Source: Acidobacteriota bacterium (GTDB lineage Bacteria > Acidobacteriota > Thermoanaerobaculia > UBA5066). From it: a stretch of 44,472 nt of DNA. Below, in pieces: positions 1-8,231 of the stretch. Below the pieces are notes generated by a model. The model had not been told where the DNA came from. It made no database searches and was given only the letters and a program-made list of their open reading frames with translations. Made by a program: the position numbers and the translations under genes. The stretch covers positions 1-44,472 of the forward strand of contig RHKY01000044.1 in the NCBI GenBank assembly GCA_008363385.1, written 5' to 3'. Numbering within the stretch: the first letter of the stretch is position 1; each line of letters starts with the position of its first letter.

Positions 1-353
1 GCCCGGCGGCGCCGCCGGCGGCGCCCGCCCCTCCCGCCGCGCCGCCCCGCCCCGAGGCGATCCCCACGGTCTCCACGCACAGCGGCGTCTTCAACGCGGT
101 GACCCGCGGGGACGAGAAGCGCAGCCTCCAGATCCTCTGCACGAAGGTGAAGCAGGAAGCCGAGAGCGCGGCGCTCTCCCCGGGAGACCCGTCGATCGAC
201 CGCCTCTACCGTCTGGCGCTCGCCGAGATCGACAAGGGCCGGGGTCTCGAGGTGGTGCGCGAGCTGATCCGGACCCTCGAGCAGACGGTCACGAGCCTGC
301 GGGGCCGCGACGCGGCCGGGGCGTTCCGGGAAAAGATGGCGCCACTGCTGTAG
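1..353 (+). CDS. C-terminal part of an unidentified protein (5' end outside window)
   Basis: The reading frame (codons begin at base 3) is open from the left edge to a TAG stop at 351-353, so the gene enters from outside; an internal GTG at 99 is not needed as a start. The visible product begins with a low-complexity Pro/Ala stretch of about 17 residues, followed by a roughly 95-residue charged, probably helical domain with many Leu, Glu and Arg. I do not recognise a family. The Pro/Ala stretch looks like a linker, so the helical part may be the C-terminal domain of a larger protein. A perfect 11-bp hairpin follows 13 bases after the stop. Confidence 0.6.
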   Translation, partial: PAAPPAAPAPPAAPPRPEAIPTVSTHSGVFNAVTRGDEKRSLQILCTKVKQEAESAALSPGDPSIDRLYRLALAEIDKGRGLEVVRELIRTLEQTVTSLRGRDAAGAFREKMAPLL

Positions 354-366
354 CGACGATGTCCTC

Positions 367-394
367 GGGGAACCCGGGACCTGCCGGGTTCCCC
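367..394 (+). terminator. Perfect palindrome GGGGAACCCGG / CCGGGTTCCCC
   Basis: Two 11-base arms (367-377 and 384-394) flank a 6-base loop, 13 bases after the stop of the first gene. There is no T tract. The same palindrome occurs at three other gene ends in this window (18780, 26060, 34887), so it is either a recurrent terminator or a REP-like element. Confidence 0.6.
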
Positions 395-660
395 GAACCC
401 CTCCGCGCAGGTGACGTGGGCCCGCTCACGCGGGCCTGCCGAGTTTTCAGGAACCCGGGACCTGCTGGGCTGCGGCGGGGGTTGGGACCCGCGCCGCAGG
501 GAACCCCTCCGCGCAGGTGACGTGGGCCCGCTCACGCGGGCCTGCCGAGTCTTCAGGAACCCGGGACCTGCTGGGCTGCGGCGGGGGTTGGGACCCGCGC
601 CGCAGGGAACCCCTCCGCGCAGGGAAGGCGGGCCTTTCGCGTCTTCAGGAGCCTGGGACC
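369..660. repeat. 106-bp tandem repeat with internal hairpins, about 2.5-3 copies
   Basis: The segment starting GAACCCCTCCGCGCAG appears at 395, 501 and 607, giving a 106-base period. The first two copies are nearly identical (one T/C difference before CTTCAGG or TTTCAGG); the third decays after about 20 bases but regains similarity near 650. Each full copy holds a GGCCCGC-TCAC-GCGGGCC hairpin and a CTGCGGCG/CGCCGCAG inverted repeat. The copy preceding 395 is a shortened version whose middle is the 367-394 palindrome. Since 106 is not a multiple of 3, the open frames across it are unlikely to be coding. Confidence 0.8.
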
Positions 661-795
661 TGCCGGGATCGGTGGTCGCGGGCCGGGGAGCCGCCGGGCC
701 CGTTTCCTCCCGGCGCCTGGGCCCCGCTGCGGGGCGGCTCGAGGGCCCGGAGGCGCCCGCCCGCCGAACGGGAAGGACCCGGCGGGGGCGCTGAC
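661..795. other. Non-coding GC-rich spacer upstream of the OmpA-like gene
   Basis: This stretch links the decayed tandem repeat to the promoter at 796. It is rich in G/C runs and short inverted repeats. I see no gene with a start signal or recognisable protein, although the frame of the downstream gene is open through it. Confidence 0.5.
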
Positions 796-824
796 TTGGC
801 GAAAACGCTTGGGGACGCTAGACT
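796..824 (+). promoter_or_regulatory. Sigma70-type promoter of the OmpA-like gene
   Basis: TTGGCG (796-801), a 17-base spacer and TAGACT (819-824). Predicted transcription starts near 831, giving a leader of roughly 88 bases that includes an AAAAGGAG ribosome-binding site at about 906-912. This is one of the few genes here with a clear leader and Shine-Dalgarno sequence. Confidence 0.6.
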
Positions 825-918
825 AAGGGGAAAAGACTCGCCCCCGCACTCGAAACGACCCGCCCCCGGACAGACCTGTACGGACCGCGCCGACCCCGGA
901 GGCGGAAAAGGAGACTCG

Positions 919-2268
919 ATGCGACGGATCCACTCCGGACTCCTCATCGTGATGGCGGTGACGATGGCGACCGCCCTCTCCCTGTCCGCCCAGATGGCGC
1001 CCACCACCACCGGCGAGACCGGGCTGTTCGAGCTGAAGAACGCCGAGATGCTCCAGGCGGGGCAGTTCTCGTTCGGGCTCTTCTACGACCAGCACGCGCT
1101 GACGGCCGCGACCTCGACGGCCTATCCGCCGGGAGCCGAGGACCCGCTCCGGTACGACACGGCCAAGGTCGGCCTGTCGGTCGGCTTCGGCCTCCTCTCG
1201 AACTGGGAGGCGAGCGTCGTCTTCGGCCCGCGGTGGTGGAAGTCGGACAACCGGGACTGGTCGGGCAACATCAACGGCTTCGACCGGCGGTACGAGGTGG
1301 ACCACAGCGAGACCGACAAGGTCCGGATCGGGACGAAGCTCCTCCTGAACCCGAAGTCGCATTCGGTCAAGGTGACCCTCCTCGGAGGGTACGCCATCGC
1401 GATGCAGAGCCGGAACGACCCCGACGCGCTCACCACGCACCGTGCGGACTGGGACCTCGGGACCTCGCTGAACTACGGGGTCCTCACCGCCCAGCTCGGG
1501 TACCTCTGGACCGGAGACCGGACGGACGTCAAGGTCGCCAACCAGCTGCTCTTCGGCGTCGGCGTCGGCGTCCCCGTGATCCCGAAGACCCTGAAGATCA
1601 TCGGCGAGATCAGCCGCATCCACTTCGACGGAAGCCCGCTCAAGCCGGACGACTACACCGAGGCGACCCTGGGCGCCCGCTTCGGCATCCCGAAGATCGG
1701 ATTCACCACCTCTCTCGGCCTCCGCGCCAACATCGACCGGTGGACGACGTACGGCAGCTCGCCCCACAACTTCGGAGGCATCCTCCAGCTCTCGTACACC
1801 CCGCGCCTGGCGGATACGGAGCGCCCGGTCGTCCAGCGCGCCCCGGAGCCAGAGCCGGCCCCCGAGCCCGAGCCGCCCGGGGCCGCGCCGGCCCCCGCGC
1901 CGGCCCCCGCGCCGGTCACCGAGGTCCCCCCGTCGCCCCGGGGCGAGACGGCCACGACGGACGAGGTCCTGTTCGACCCGGCCAAGAGCCGCCTGACGAA
2001 CATCGCCAAGGCGATCCTGGACGGCGTCGCGCTGAGGCTGAAGAACAACCTCTCGGCCACCTGCACGGTGACCGGCTACGCCGACCCGAAGGAGAAGGGC
2101 GACAAGGCCGCGCTCTCGCAGGCGCGCGCCGAGGCGGCCAAGGACTACCTCGTCAAGCGCCACGGGATCGACGCCTCGCGGATCAAGGTCGAGGCCAGGG
2201 GCGACGCCGAGGCCGGCGACGACGCCACGCGGAACCGGCGGGCCGTCGTGACGGTCTCGTTCCCGTAA
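919..2268 (+). CDS. Exported outer-membrane-type protein with C-terminal OmpA domain
   Basis: A 449-residue protein predicted to span or sit in the outer membrane and bind peptidoglycan. Residues 1-24 form a signal peptide ending near LSLSAQ. Residues about 30-295 have alternating, aromatic-rich strands typical of a beta barrel (families that model as outer-membrane beta-barrel proteins). A Pro/Glu/Ala linker (about 300-335) leads to an OmpA/MotB domain (about 345-449) containing TGYADPKEKGD and a terminal RNRRAVVTVSF motif. The frame is open far upstream, but ATG 919 is chosen because it follows AAAAGGAG by 6 bases and begins a good signal peptide. Barrel substrate unknown; it could be structural or a porin. 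Confidence 0.8.
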   Translation: MRRIHSGLLIVMAVTMATALSLSAQMAPTTTGETGLFELKNAEMLQAGQFSFGLFYDQHALTAATSTAYPPGAEDPLRYDTAKVGLSVGFGLLSNWEASVVFGPRWWKSDNRDWSGNINGFDRRYEVDHSETDKVRIGTKLLLNPKSHSVKVTLLGGYAIAMQSRNDPDALTTHRADWDLGTSLNYGVLTAQLGYLWTGDRTDVKVANQLLFGVGVGVPVIPKTLKIIGEISRIHFDGSPLKPDDYTEATLGARFGIPKIGFTTSLGLRANIDRWTTYGSSPHNFGGILQLSYTPRLADTERPVVQRAPEPEPAPEPEPPGAAPAPAPAPAPVTEVPPSPRGETATTDEVLFDPAKSRLTNIAKAILDGVALRLKNNLSATCTVTGYADPKEKGDKAALSQARAEAAKDYLVKRHGIDASRIKVEARGDAEAGDDATRNRRAVVTVSFP

Positions 2269-2348
2269 GGCCGGGAACCACGCAGGGGAGGGCCGGGGAC
2301 CGGAAGGCCCCGGCCCTCGCTGCTTGATGGGGCTCGATCCCTCTCAAG

Positions 2349-2354
2349 TAGACT
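2349..2354 (+). promoter_or_regulatory. -10 hexamer TAGACT, leaderless-type, for the AI-2E permease
   Basis: TAGACT ends 7 bases before the TTG start at 2362 and there is no Shine-Dalgarno sequence between. A possible -35, TTGATG, lies at 2324-2329 with a long 19-base spacer. Confidence 0.45.
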
Positions 2355-2361
2355 CGGGCCG

Positions 2362-3513
2362 TTGACATCGAGCGGCGTCTTCTCCACGGGCTCCGGTCCC
2401 GCGCTCGGCGGCGTCTTCCGCTCGCGCGCCCTCGGTGTGCTCGCCACGGTGGCCGTCGTCGGCCTCCTCTGGGCGGGCAAGCTCCTGATCGTCACGTTCT
2501 TCTTCGCCCTCTTCCTGTCGTTCGCCATCCACCCGTTCGTCGAGCTCCTCGAGCGGGTCCACGTCCCCCGCGTCGTCGCCATCCTGCTCGTCCTCCTCCT
2601 CCTCTTCGGGCTCCTCGTCTTCTTCGTCGGGAACGCCCTCGACCAGACGGCCGCCTTCTCGCGCGACTGGCCCGCCTACGAGCGGAAGATCCAGACGCTG
2701 ACGGAGCGCGCCCAGGGCGTCTTCCGGAAGTTCGAGGAGAAGACGCGCCGCCTCCTGCCCGAGCCCGACCGGTCGATACGGTCCGTGAAGGTGGAGGAGC
2801 GGCCCTTCGACTCCATCACGCGGGTCGCGCTCCAGCTGCGGACGCTCCTCTCCCTCCTCCTGTACGCGGCCGCCGTCCCGATGCTCGCTTTCTTCATGCT
2901 GAAGGACCGCGAGAAGTACGCGGGCGCCGTGACGCGGATCCTCCGCCTGAAGGGGGGGCGGGCGGCCAGCGACTTCGCCGAGGGCGTGGCGCGGGTCCTG
3001 TCGGGCTACGTCCTCGGCGAGGTCTTCGTCGTCCTGATCACGGCCTGCGTGACGACGGCAGGCCTCCTCGTCCTGAAGGTGCCCTACAGCTACGTCCTCG
3101 GCCCGCTGGCCGGCCTCTGCGTCCTCGTCCCCTACGTCGGCGTCATCTTCTCGACGACGCCCGCGCTGGTCGTCGCCGTCCTCTCCGGGGACGACCTGTC
3201 GCTGGCGGTGAAGGTCTTCGTCCTCTACTCCTCGATCCAGTTCCTGGAGGGGAACGTCCTGACGCCGTTCATCGTCGGGGGCCGCGTGAAGCTCCACCCC
3301 CTGGCGGTCATGGTGGCGTTCCTCTTCTGGGGGATCCTGTGGGGCGTTCCCGGGGCGATCCTGGCGGTGCCGCTGACCGCGACGGTGAAGGTCGTGGCCG
3401 AGCGGTTCGAGCGCTTCGCGCCGTTCGCCGCCCTCCTCGGCGAGCGGACGCCGGACCCGGAGCCCCCCCCGGCGAAGAAGCCGGCCGACGAGAAGCCGCC
3501 AGGCGAAGCGTAG
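2362..3513 (+). CDS. AI-2E family permease (UPF0118)
   Basis: A 383-residue polytopic inner-membrane protein of the AI-2E/YdiK/PerM family. Members export autoinducer-2 or act as ion/proton-linked transporters; the substrate cannot be told from sequence. Hydrophobic pairs near residues 26-60 and 70-95 are followed by a soluble charged segment (about 95-155), then the C-terminal membrane half with the family-typical pattern of PYVGVIFSTTPALVVA and a late VTLP-like FLEGNVLTPFIVGGRVKLHP segment. The C-terminus is a Pro/Lys/Glu tail. The start is TTG at 2362, supported by the -10 motif 7 bases upstream; length matches the family. It is followed convergently by ftsX. Confidence 0.85.
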   Translation: MTSSGVFSTGSGPALGGVFRSRALGVLATVAVVGLLWAGKLLIVTFFFALFLSFAIHPFVELLERVHVPRVVAILLVLLLLFGLLVFFVGNALDQTAAFSRDWPAYERKIQTLTERAQGVFRKFEEKTRRLLPEPDRSIRSVKVEERPFDSITRVALQLRTLLSLLLYAAAVPMLAFFMLKDREKYAGAVTRILRLKGGRAASDFAEGVARVLSGYVLGEVFVVLITACVTTAGLLVLKVPYSYVLGPLAGLCVLVPYVGVIFSTTPALVVAVLSGDDLSLAVKVFVLYSSIQFLEGNVLTPFIVGGRVKLHPLAVMVAFLFWGILWGVPGAILAVPLTATVKVVAERFERFAPFAALLGERTPDPEPPPAKKPADEKPPGEA

Positions 3514-3578
3514 TCGCGCGGGCCGCAGCCCCCTCCCGCCCCCTCGCTCCCGCGGAGCCCCGAGCGGCGGCGGGCGCG

Positions 3579-4493
3579 TCAGCCGGTCGACGCGATGTCT
3601 CGCCGGCGGACGGCCACGGCCCCGCCCAGCAGTCCCGCGAGCAGGCCCCCTGCGACGAGGAGCCCCGACACCGTGGGCGAGAGGAAGCGGACGACGAAGA
3701 CGCCGAGGAGCAGGTTGTGCGTCGCGGCGACGTGGACGAGGAGCAGGCGGAACGCGACCCAGAGGAGCCCCACCGCCAGCGCCCCGCCCAGGAGCCCCTG
3801 CACGAGGCCGCCGACGAGGAAGGGGCCCCGGATCAGGAGCTCGGGCGCCCCGACCAGCCTCAGGACCTCGATCTCGTCGCGGTGGAGGAGGATCGTCAAC
3901 CGGACGACGTTGGCGATCGTGAAGGCGGCCCCGATCGTCAGGACGAGCCCGATCAGGAGGCCTCCCGCCCTCACGAGCGCCACGACGCCGCGCAGCCGGC
4001 GGATCCAGTCGACGTCGAACTGGACCTCGTCGACGCCCTCCCGGGAGGCCAGGAGCTTCAGGAAGCCCGGGAGAGCGCCGGAGCCCACCGCGTCCCGCAG
4101 GAGGTCCAGCTCGATCGTCTCCGGGAACGGGTTCGTCGGGAGCGCGCGGGCCGCCGCCGCGAGCCCCTCCCAGGACGAGGCGAACCGCGCCCGCGCCTCC
4201 TCGGGCGACACGCGGCGGGCCGAGGCGACGAGCCGCGACTCGGACGCCAGCCGCTCGAGGTCCGCCTTCTGCGCCTCCGTGGCGTCGGGCCGGAGGAAGA
4301 CGGTCGCCACGGTCTCGTTCCGGACCACCTCGACGACGCCCCGCAGGTTCTCGGCGGCCAGGAAGAAGCCGCCGACCAGGAAGACCGAGACGGCGATCTG
4401 GAGGACCGACACGACGGTCAGGCGGCGGGCCCGCCAGAGGCCCGTGAACGCCTCGTCCAGGAGGGAGGCCGCCGCCGAGACGGGACGGCTCAC
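3579..4493 (-). CDS. ftsX: Cell division protein FtsX
   Basis: A 304-residue inner-membrane partner of FtsE. FtsEX couples ATP hydrolysis in the cytoplasm to activation of peptidoglycan hydrolases at the division septum. The layout is classical: a cytoplasmic N-terminus, TM1 at about 25-47, an extracytoplasmic domain (about 50-165), then three more TM segments (about 170-195, 215-240, 268-293). The conserved HRDEIEVLRLVGAPELLIRG segment, which contacts FtsE, is present at about 204-225. Its ATG overlaps the FtsE stop by 4 bases, implying translational coupling and equal dosage. It is the last gene of the gatB-ftsE-ftsX run. Confidence 0.93.
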   Translation of the reverse strand: MSRPVSAAASLLDEAFTGLWRARRLTVVSVLQIAVSVFLVGGFFLAAENLRGVVEVVRNETVATVFLRPDATEAQKADLERLASESRLVASARRVSPEEARARFASSWEGLAAAARALPTNPFPETIELDLLRDAVGSGALPGFLKLLASREGVDEVQFDVDWIRRLRGVVALVRAGGLLIGLVLTIGAAFTIANVVRLTILLHRDEIEVLRLVGAPELLIRGPFLVGGLVQGLLGGALAVGLLWVAFRLLLVHVAATHNLLLGVFVVRFLSPTVSGLLVAGGLLAGLLGGAVAVRRRDIASTG

Positions 4494-5233
4494 GCCCGCT
4501 CCTGGGGCAGCGCTCCGGAGAGGTCGGCGGCCGGCGCCTCGCGGCGCCCGGACGCCTGGGGCGGGAGCGAGGCCTCGACGAGCCCTTCGAGGACGCGCCC
4601 CCGGTCCAGCGTCAGGCAGCGCCGCCCGGAGCCCTGGATGAGGGTCCGGTCGTGGGTGGCCACGAGGACCGTCGTCCCCCGGACGTTGATGGCCGAGAAG
4701 AGCTTCATCACCTCCTCGGCGAGGCGGTGGTCCAGGTTGCCGGTCGGCTCGTCGGCGATCAGGAGCTCGGGCTCGTTCACCAGGGCCCGCGCCAGCGCGA
4801 CGCGCTGCTGCTCGCCTCCCGACAGCTCCTCGGGGAAGGCCGTCAGCCGGTGGTGGAGCTCCACAAGCCGGAGCGTCTGGTAGGCCCGGCGCTTGCGCTC
4901 CGCGGAGGCCACCCCGAGGAACTTCAGGACGAACGAGACGTTCTCGTAGACGTTCCGGGTCGGGAGCAGCTTGTAGTCCTGGAAGACGATCCCCATCGTC
5001 CGCCTCAGCTCGGGGACCCGCTTGGGGGGCATCGCGCCGACGTTCATCCCGTTGACGAGGATCTGCCCCTCGCTCGGCTGCTCCCCCCGGTAGAGGAGCT
5101 TCAGGAGGGTCGACTTGCCGGCGCCGGAGGGGCCGGTGAGGAAGAGGAACTCGCCCCGCTCCACCTTGAACGTCACGTCCTTGAGGACGCGCCGGCCGTG
5201 GTACTCCTTGCCGACCCGGTAGAACTCGATCAC
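4490..5233 (-). CDS. ftsE: Cell division ATP-binding protein FtsE
   Basis: A 247-residue ABC ATPase that drives FtsX. Visible motifs: Walker A GPSGAGKST (34-42), Q-loop Gln85, signature LSGGEQQ (137-143), Walker B LLIADEP (157-163), and an H-loop in VATHDR (about 191-196). The C-terminal extension after about 220 is longer than in Escherichia coli FtsE and is low-complexity. The start is GTG at 5233. It lies 37 bases downstream of gatB on the same strand and overlaps ftsX by 4 bases. Confidence 0.95.
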   Translation of the reverse strand: MIEFYRVGKEYHGRRVLKDVTFKVERGEFLFLTGPSGAGKSTLLKLLYRGEQPSEGQILVNGMNVGAMPPKRVPELRRTMGIVFQDYKLLPTRNVYENVSFVLKFLGVASAERKRRAYQTLRLVELHHRLTAFPEELSGGEQQRVALARALVNEPELLIADEPTGNLDHRLAEEVMKLFSAINVRGTTVLVATHDRTLIQGSGRRCLTLDRGRVLEGLVEASLPPQASGRREAPAADLSGALPQERA

Positions 5234-5270
5234 CGGCGCCCCCCCGTCCCCGCGCGTCCCTCCCGCCCCG

Positions 5271-6725
5271 TCACGGGGCGCCCAGGACCTCGCGGAGGAG
5301 GCGGTTGACGAGCGCCGGGTTGGCCCGTCCGCCCGTCGCCTTCATGACCTGTCCCACGAACCAGCCGAAGGTGGCCGCCTTCCCGCCCCGGTAGTCGGCG
5401 GCCTGGCGGGGGCTCGCGGAGACGACCGCCTCGACCACGGCGCGGACCGCCCCCTCGTCGCTCAGCTGACGCAGCCCCTTCTCCTCGACCAGCTCGTCGA
5501 CCCCCTTCCCCGTCCCGAGCATCGCCGGCAGGAGCTCCTTTGCGATCTTCCCGGAGATCGTCCCGTCGTCGATCCGCGCCACGAGCGCCGCCAGCGCACC
5601 GGGAGCCAGCGGGACGCGACCCGCCTGCCGGTCCGAGTCGGGCATCGTGGCGAGGAGCTCGGAGAGGAGCCAGTTGGCGATCCCCTTCGGGTTGGACGGG
5701 TGGGCCGAGGCGGCCGCCTCGAACCAGTCGGCGAGCGGGCGCGAGAGGCAGACGAGCTCGGCGTCGGCGGCCGGCAGGCCGAGCTCCCGCGCCAGCCGCG
5801 CGGCCCGCGCGTCGGGGAGCTCCGGGAGGCTCCGGGCCACCTCCTCGCGCCAGGCCTCGTCGACGGCGAGCGTCCCGAGGTCCGGCTCGGGGAAGTAGCG
5901 GTAGTCCATCGCCTCCTCCTTCCCCCGCATCGGCTTCGTCGCGCCGCTCTCCGGGTGGAAGAGGCGGGTCTCCTGGACGACCGGCAGCCCCCGGTCGAGG
6001 AGGTCCGCCTGCCGCTCGATCTCGTGCTCGAGCGCCCGCTTGACGTTGGCGATCGAGTTGAGGTTCTTCACCTCGACCTTGGTCCCGAGCCTCGCCTCGC
6101 CGCGGGGACGGACGGAGACGTTGGCGTCGCACCGGAGCGAGCCCTCCTCCATGTTCCCGTCCGAGGCGTCCACCCAGCGGACGAGGCGGCGCAGCCAGGT
6201 CAGGTAGTCGTAGGCCTCCTCGGGCGTCGCCAGGTCCGGCTCGGAGACGACCTCGATCAGGGGGGTCCCGGCGCGGTTCAGGTCGACGAGGGAGACGCCC
6301 GTCGGCACGTCCTCCCAGGGAACGTCGTGAATCGACTTGCCGGCGTCCTCCTCGAGGTGGATCCGGGTGAGGCGGACCCGCTTCGCCCCTCCGCGGACGG
6401 GGATCGTCCCGCCGAAGGCCAGCGGCCGGTCGAACTGCGAGATCTGGTAGCCCTTCGGCAGGTCGGGGTAGAAGTAGTTCTTCCGCGCGAAGACCGAACG
6501 TTCCGCGACCCGGGCCCCGACGGCGATCGCCACGCGCATGGCCAGCGTCACCATCTCGCGGTTGAGGACCGGGAGGGCGCCCGGGTAGCCGAGGCAGACG
6601 GGGCAGACCGCGCTGTTCGGCGGGGCGCCGAAGAGGACCGGGCAGGGGCAGAAGGCCTTCGAGCGGGTCCGGAGCTGGCAGTGGACCTCCAGGCCGATCA
6701 CCGGCTCGACGTCTGCGCGCGACAT
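5271..6725 (-). CDS. gatB: Aspartyl/glutamyl-tRNA(Asn/Gln) amidotransferase subunit B
   Basis: A 484-residue GatB. In the GatCAB complex it binds misacylated Glu-tRNA(Gln) or Asp-tRNA(Asn) and activates it with ATP for amidation. Seen here: the start VIGLEVHCQL, the four-Cys zinc knuckle (CPCP near 26-29 and CPVC near 41-44), the YFYPDLPKGYQISQFD motif, LEEDAGKS, and a C-terminal YqeY-like helical tRNA-binding tail (about 335-484). Length matches the family. gatC and gatA are not in the window. ATG 6725 is chosen; a TAGACT hexamer ends 7 bases upstream, and its first three bases are the stop codon of the preceding oxidase gene. Confidence 0.95.
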   Translation of the reverse strand: MSRADVEPVIGLEVHCQLRTRSKAFCPCPVLFGAPPNSAVCPVCLGYPGALPVLNREMVTLAMRVAIAVGARVAERSVFARKNYFYPDLPKGYQISQFDRPLAFGGTIPVRGGAKRVRLTRIHLEEDAGKSIHDVPWEDVPTGVSLVDLNRAGTPLIEVVSEPDLATPEEAYDYLTWLRRLVRWVDASDGNMEEGSLRCDANVSVRPRGEARLGTKVEVKNLNSIANVKRALEHEIERQADLLDRGLPVVQETRLFHPESGATKPMRGKEEAMDYRYFPEPDLGTLAVDEAWREEVARSLPELPDARAARLARELGLPAADAELVCLSRPLADWFEAAASAHPSNPKGIANWLLSELLATMPDSDRQAGRVPLAPGALAALVARIDDGTISGKIAKELLPAMLGTGKGVDELVEEKGLRQLSDEGAVRAVVEAVVSASPRQAADYRGGKAATFGWFVGQVMKATGGRANPALVNRLLREVLGAP

Positions 6726-6732
6726 CCGCCGG

Positions 6733-6738
6733 AGTCTA
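6733..6738 (-). promoter_or_regulatory. -10 hexamer TAGACT of gatB, embedded in the upstream stop codon
   Basis: On the minus strand, TAGACT (6738 to 6733) ends 7 bases before the gatB ATG. The TAG is also the stop codon of the FAD oxidase gene. No Shine-Dalgarno sequence fits in the 10-base gap, so leaderless initiation for gatB is plausible. Confidence 0.45.
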
Positions 6739-8178
6739 GCGGAGGGGGTGGGCGCGCGCGGGCGGACGCGGGAGGAGCTTCCCCGGGTTGAGGATCCCCC
6801 GCGGGTCGAGGGCCTCCTTCACGGCCCGGAGCGCCGCCACGTACTCCGGCGAGCGGCAGAGGGAGAGGGCGTCCCGCGCGGTGAGGCCGACGCCGTGCTC
6901 GCCGGTCACCGTGCCGCCGAGGCGGGCGGCCTCGGCGTAGATCCCCCTCCCGGCCCGCGCGAAGCGCTCCGCGGCGTCCGGGTCGGCCCTTTCGCGGTAG
7001 AGGTGGACGTGCAGGTTGCCGTCGGCGGCGTGGCCGAAGCAGGCCGTCCTCAGCCCGGCGCCCCCGGCGACCTCCCGCACCCCCGCGACGAGCTCGGCGA
7101 GCCGGGTCCTCGGAACCGCCACGTCCAGCTCCGCCGACGGCCCGAGGTCTCGCACCGCCTCCCCGATCCCGTGCCGCACCTCCCAGAGGAGGCGGCGCTT
7201 CGGCTCGTCCGTGGCGACGAGGACGTCGAGGGCGCCGGAGTCGAGGAGGACCTCGCCCGCGAGCGTCGCGTCCCGCTCCACCTCGGCCGCCCCGTACCCG
7301 TCGAGCTCGACCAGGAGGCGCGCCTGGGCCTCGGGGAACGGGACGGGGACCCCCTTCCGCAGGGACGCGGCCTCGACGCACGGGCGGTCGACGATCTCCA
7401 GGGCGGCGGGGACGAGGCGGGTGGTCAGCTCCGTGACGGCGCGGGCGGCCTCCTCGAGCGTCGGGAACGGCGCCACGAGCGTGGCCACGGCGGCCGGCTT
7501 CGGGATCAGGCGCAGCCACGCCTTCGTCACGACCGCGAGCGTCCCTTCGCTCCCGACGAGGAGGGAGGTCAGGTCGTAGCCCGCCACGTCCTTGCGCGTC
7601 TTGCCCCCCGTCACGAGGACGCGCCCGTCGGCGAGCACCGCCTCGAGGCCCATCACCCACCTCGCCGTCACGCCGTACTTGGCCGCGTGGGGGCCGCCGG
7701 CGTTCTCGGCGACGTTCCCGCCGATCGTGCAGGAGCCGCGCGAGGCCGGGTCGGGCGGGTAGGAGAGGCCTCGGTCCTCGACCGCCTCCTGCAGGACCTG
7801 CGTCACGACGCCAGGCTCGACGACCGCCACGGCGTTCGGCACGTCGATCTCCAGGATCGAGTCCATCCGCTCGAGCGACAGGGCGAGCCCGCCGTGGACC
7901 GGGACCGCCCCGCCCGAGAGCCCCGTCCGCCCCCCTTGCGGCGTGACCGGGATCCGCCGCCCGTCGCAGAAGGCGAGGAGGTTCGAGACCTCCCCGGCCG
8001 TGCGGGGCCGGGCCACGGCCGAAGGCGTCGAGGAGAGCCCCTCGGTCGCGTCGTGCGAGAAGGGGACGAGGTCCTCCTCGGCGACGACGAGGTAGCGCGC
8101 CCCGACGATCCCGGCGAGCGCCTCCAGCTCCTCGACGGTCAGGACGCAGCGTTCCTCGGTCCGTTCGTCTCCCGTCAT
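6736..8178 (-). CDS. FAD-linked oxidase, glycolate oxidase subunit GlcD / D-lactate dehydrogenase type
   Basis: A 480-residue flavoprotein of the VAO/GlcD family that oxidises 2-hydroxy acids such as glycolate or D-lactate. The PCMH-type FAD domain spans about 45-225 with the Gly-rich QGGRTGLSGGAVP loop and the DPASRGSCTIGGNVAENAGG segment; the FAD-oxidase C domain follows (about 235-465) with the metal-type histidines in CFGHAADGNLHVH and the TGEHGVG signature. A GGGGGAGAGCGG ribosome-binding site precedes ATG 8178. No glcE or glcF neighbours are present, so a stand-alone enzyme is more likely than a full glycolate oxidase. The precise substrate is open. Confidence 0.88.
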   Translation of the reverse strand: MTGDERTEERCVLTVEELEALAGIVGARYLVVAEEDLVPFSHDATEGLSSTPSAVARPRTAGEVSNLLAFCDGRRIPVTPQGGRTGLSGGAVPVHGGLALSLERMDSILEIDVPNAVAVVEPGVVTQVLQEAVEDRGLSYPPDPASRGSCTIGGNVAENAGGPHAAKYGVTARWVMGLEAVLADGRVLVTGGKTRKDVAGYDLTSLLVGSEGTLAVVTKAWLRLIPKPAAVATLVAPFPTLEEAARAVTELTTRLVPAALEIVDRPCVEAASLRKGVPVPFPEAQARLLVELDGYGAAEVERDATLAGEVLLDSGALDVLVATDEPKRRLLWEVRHGIGEAVRDLGPSAELDVAVPRTRLAELVAGVREVAGGAGLRTACFGHAADGNLHVHLYRERADPDAAERFARAGRGIYAEAARLGGTVTGEHGVGLTARDALSLCRSPEYVAALRAVKEALDPRGILNPGKLLPRPPARAHPLR

Positions 8179-8219
8179 CCGCTCTCCCCCGAAGCCTCCG
8201 GCCCGGGTCCAGGGCAGTT

Positions 8220-8225
8220 TAGGAT
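8220..8225 (+). promoter_or_regulatory. -10 hexamer TAGGAT, leaderless-type
   Basis: TAGGAT ends 6 bases before ATG 8232. The intervening GGGAGC is too close to the ATG to serve as a normal Shine-Dalgarno site. Confidence 0.4.
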
Positions 8226-8231
8226 GGGAGC

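Noticed and set aside
517-918. A long upstream extension of the OmpA-like frame through the tandem repeat
   Set aside because: The 106-base unit is not a multiple of 3, so copies are read in different frames; the promoter at 796-824 and the ribosome-binding site at 906 place the start at 919, which also begins the signal peptide.
3339-4883. Long plus-strand frame opposite ftsX and ftsE
   Set aside because: It is the antisense shadow of two clearly conserved genes and has repetitive Arg/Pro/Asp composition.
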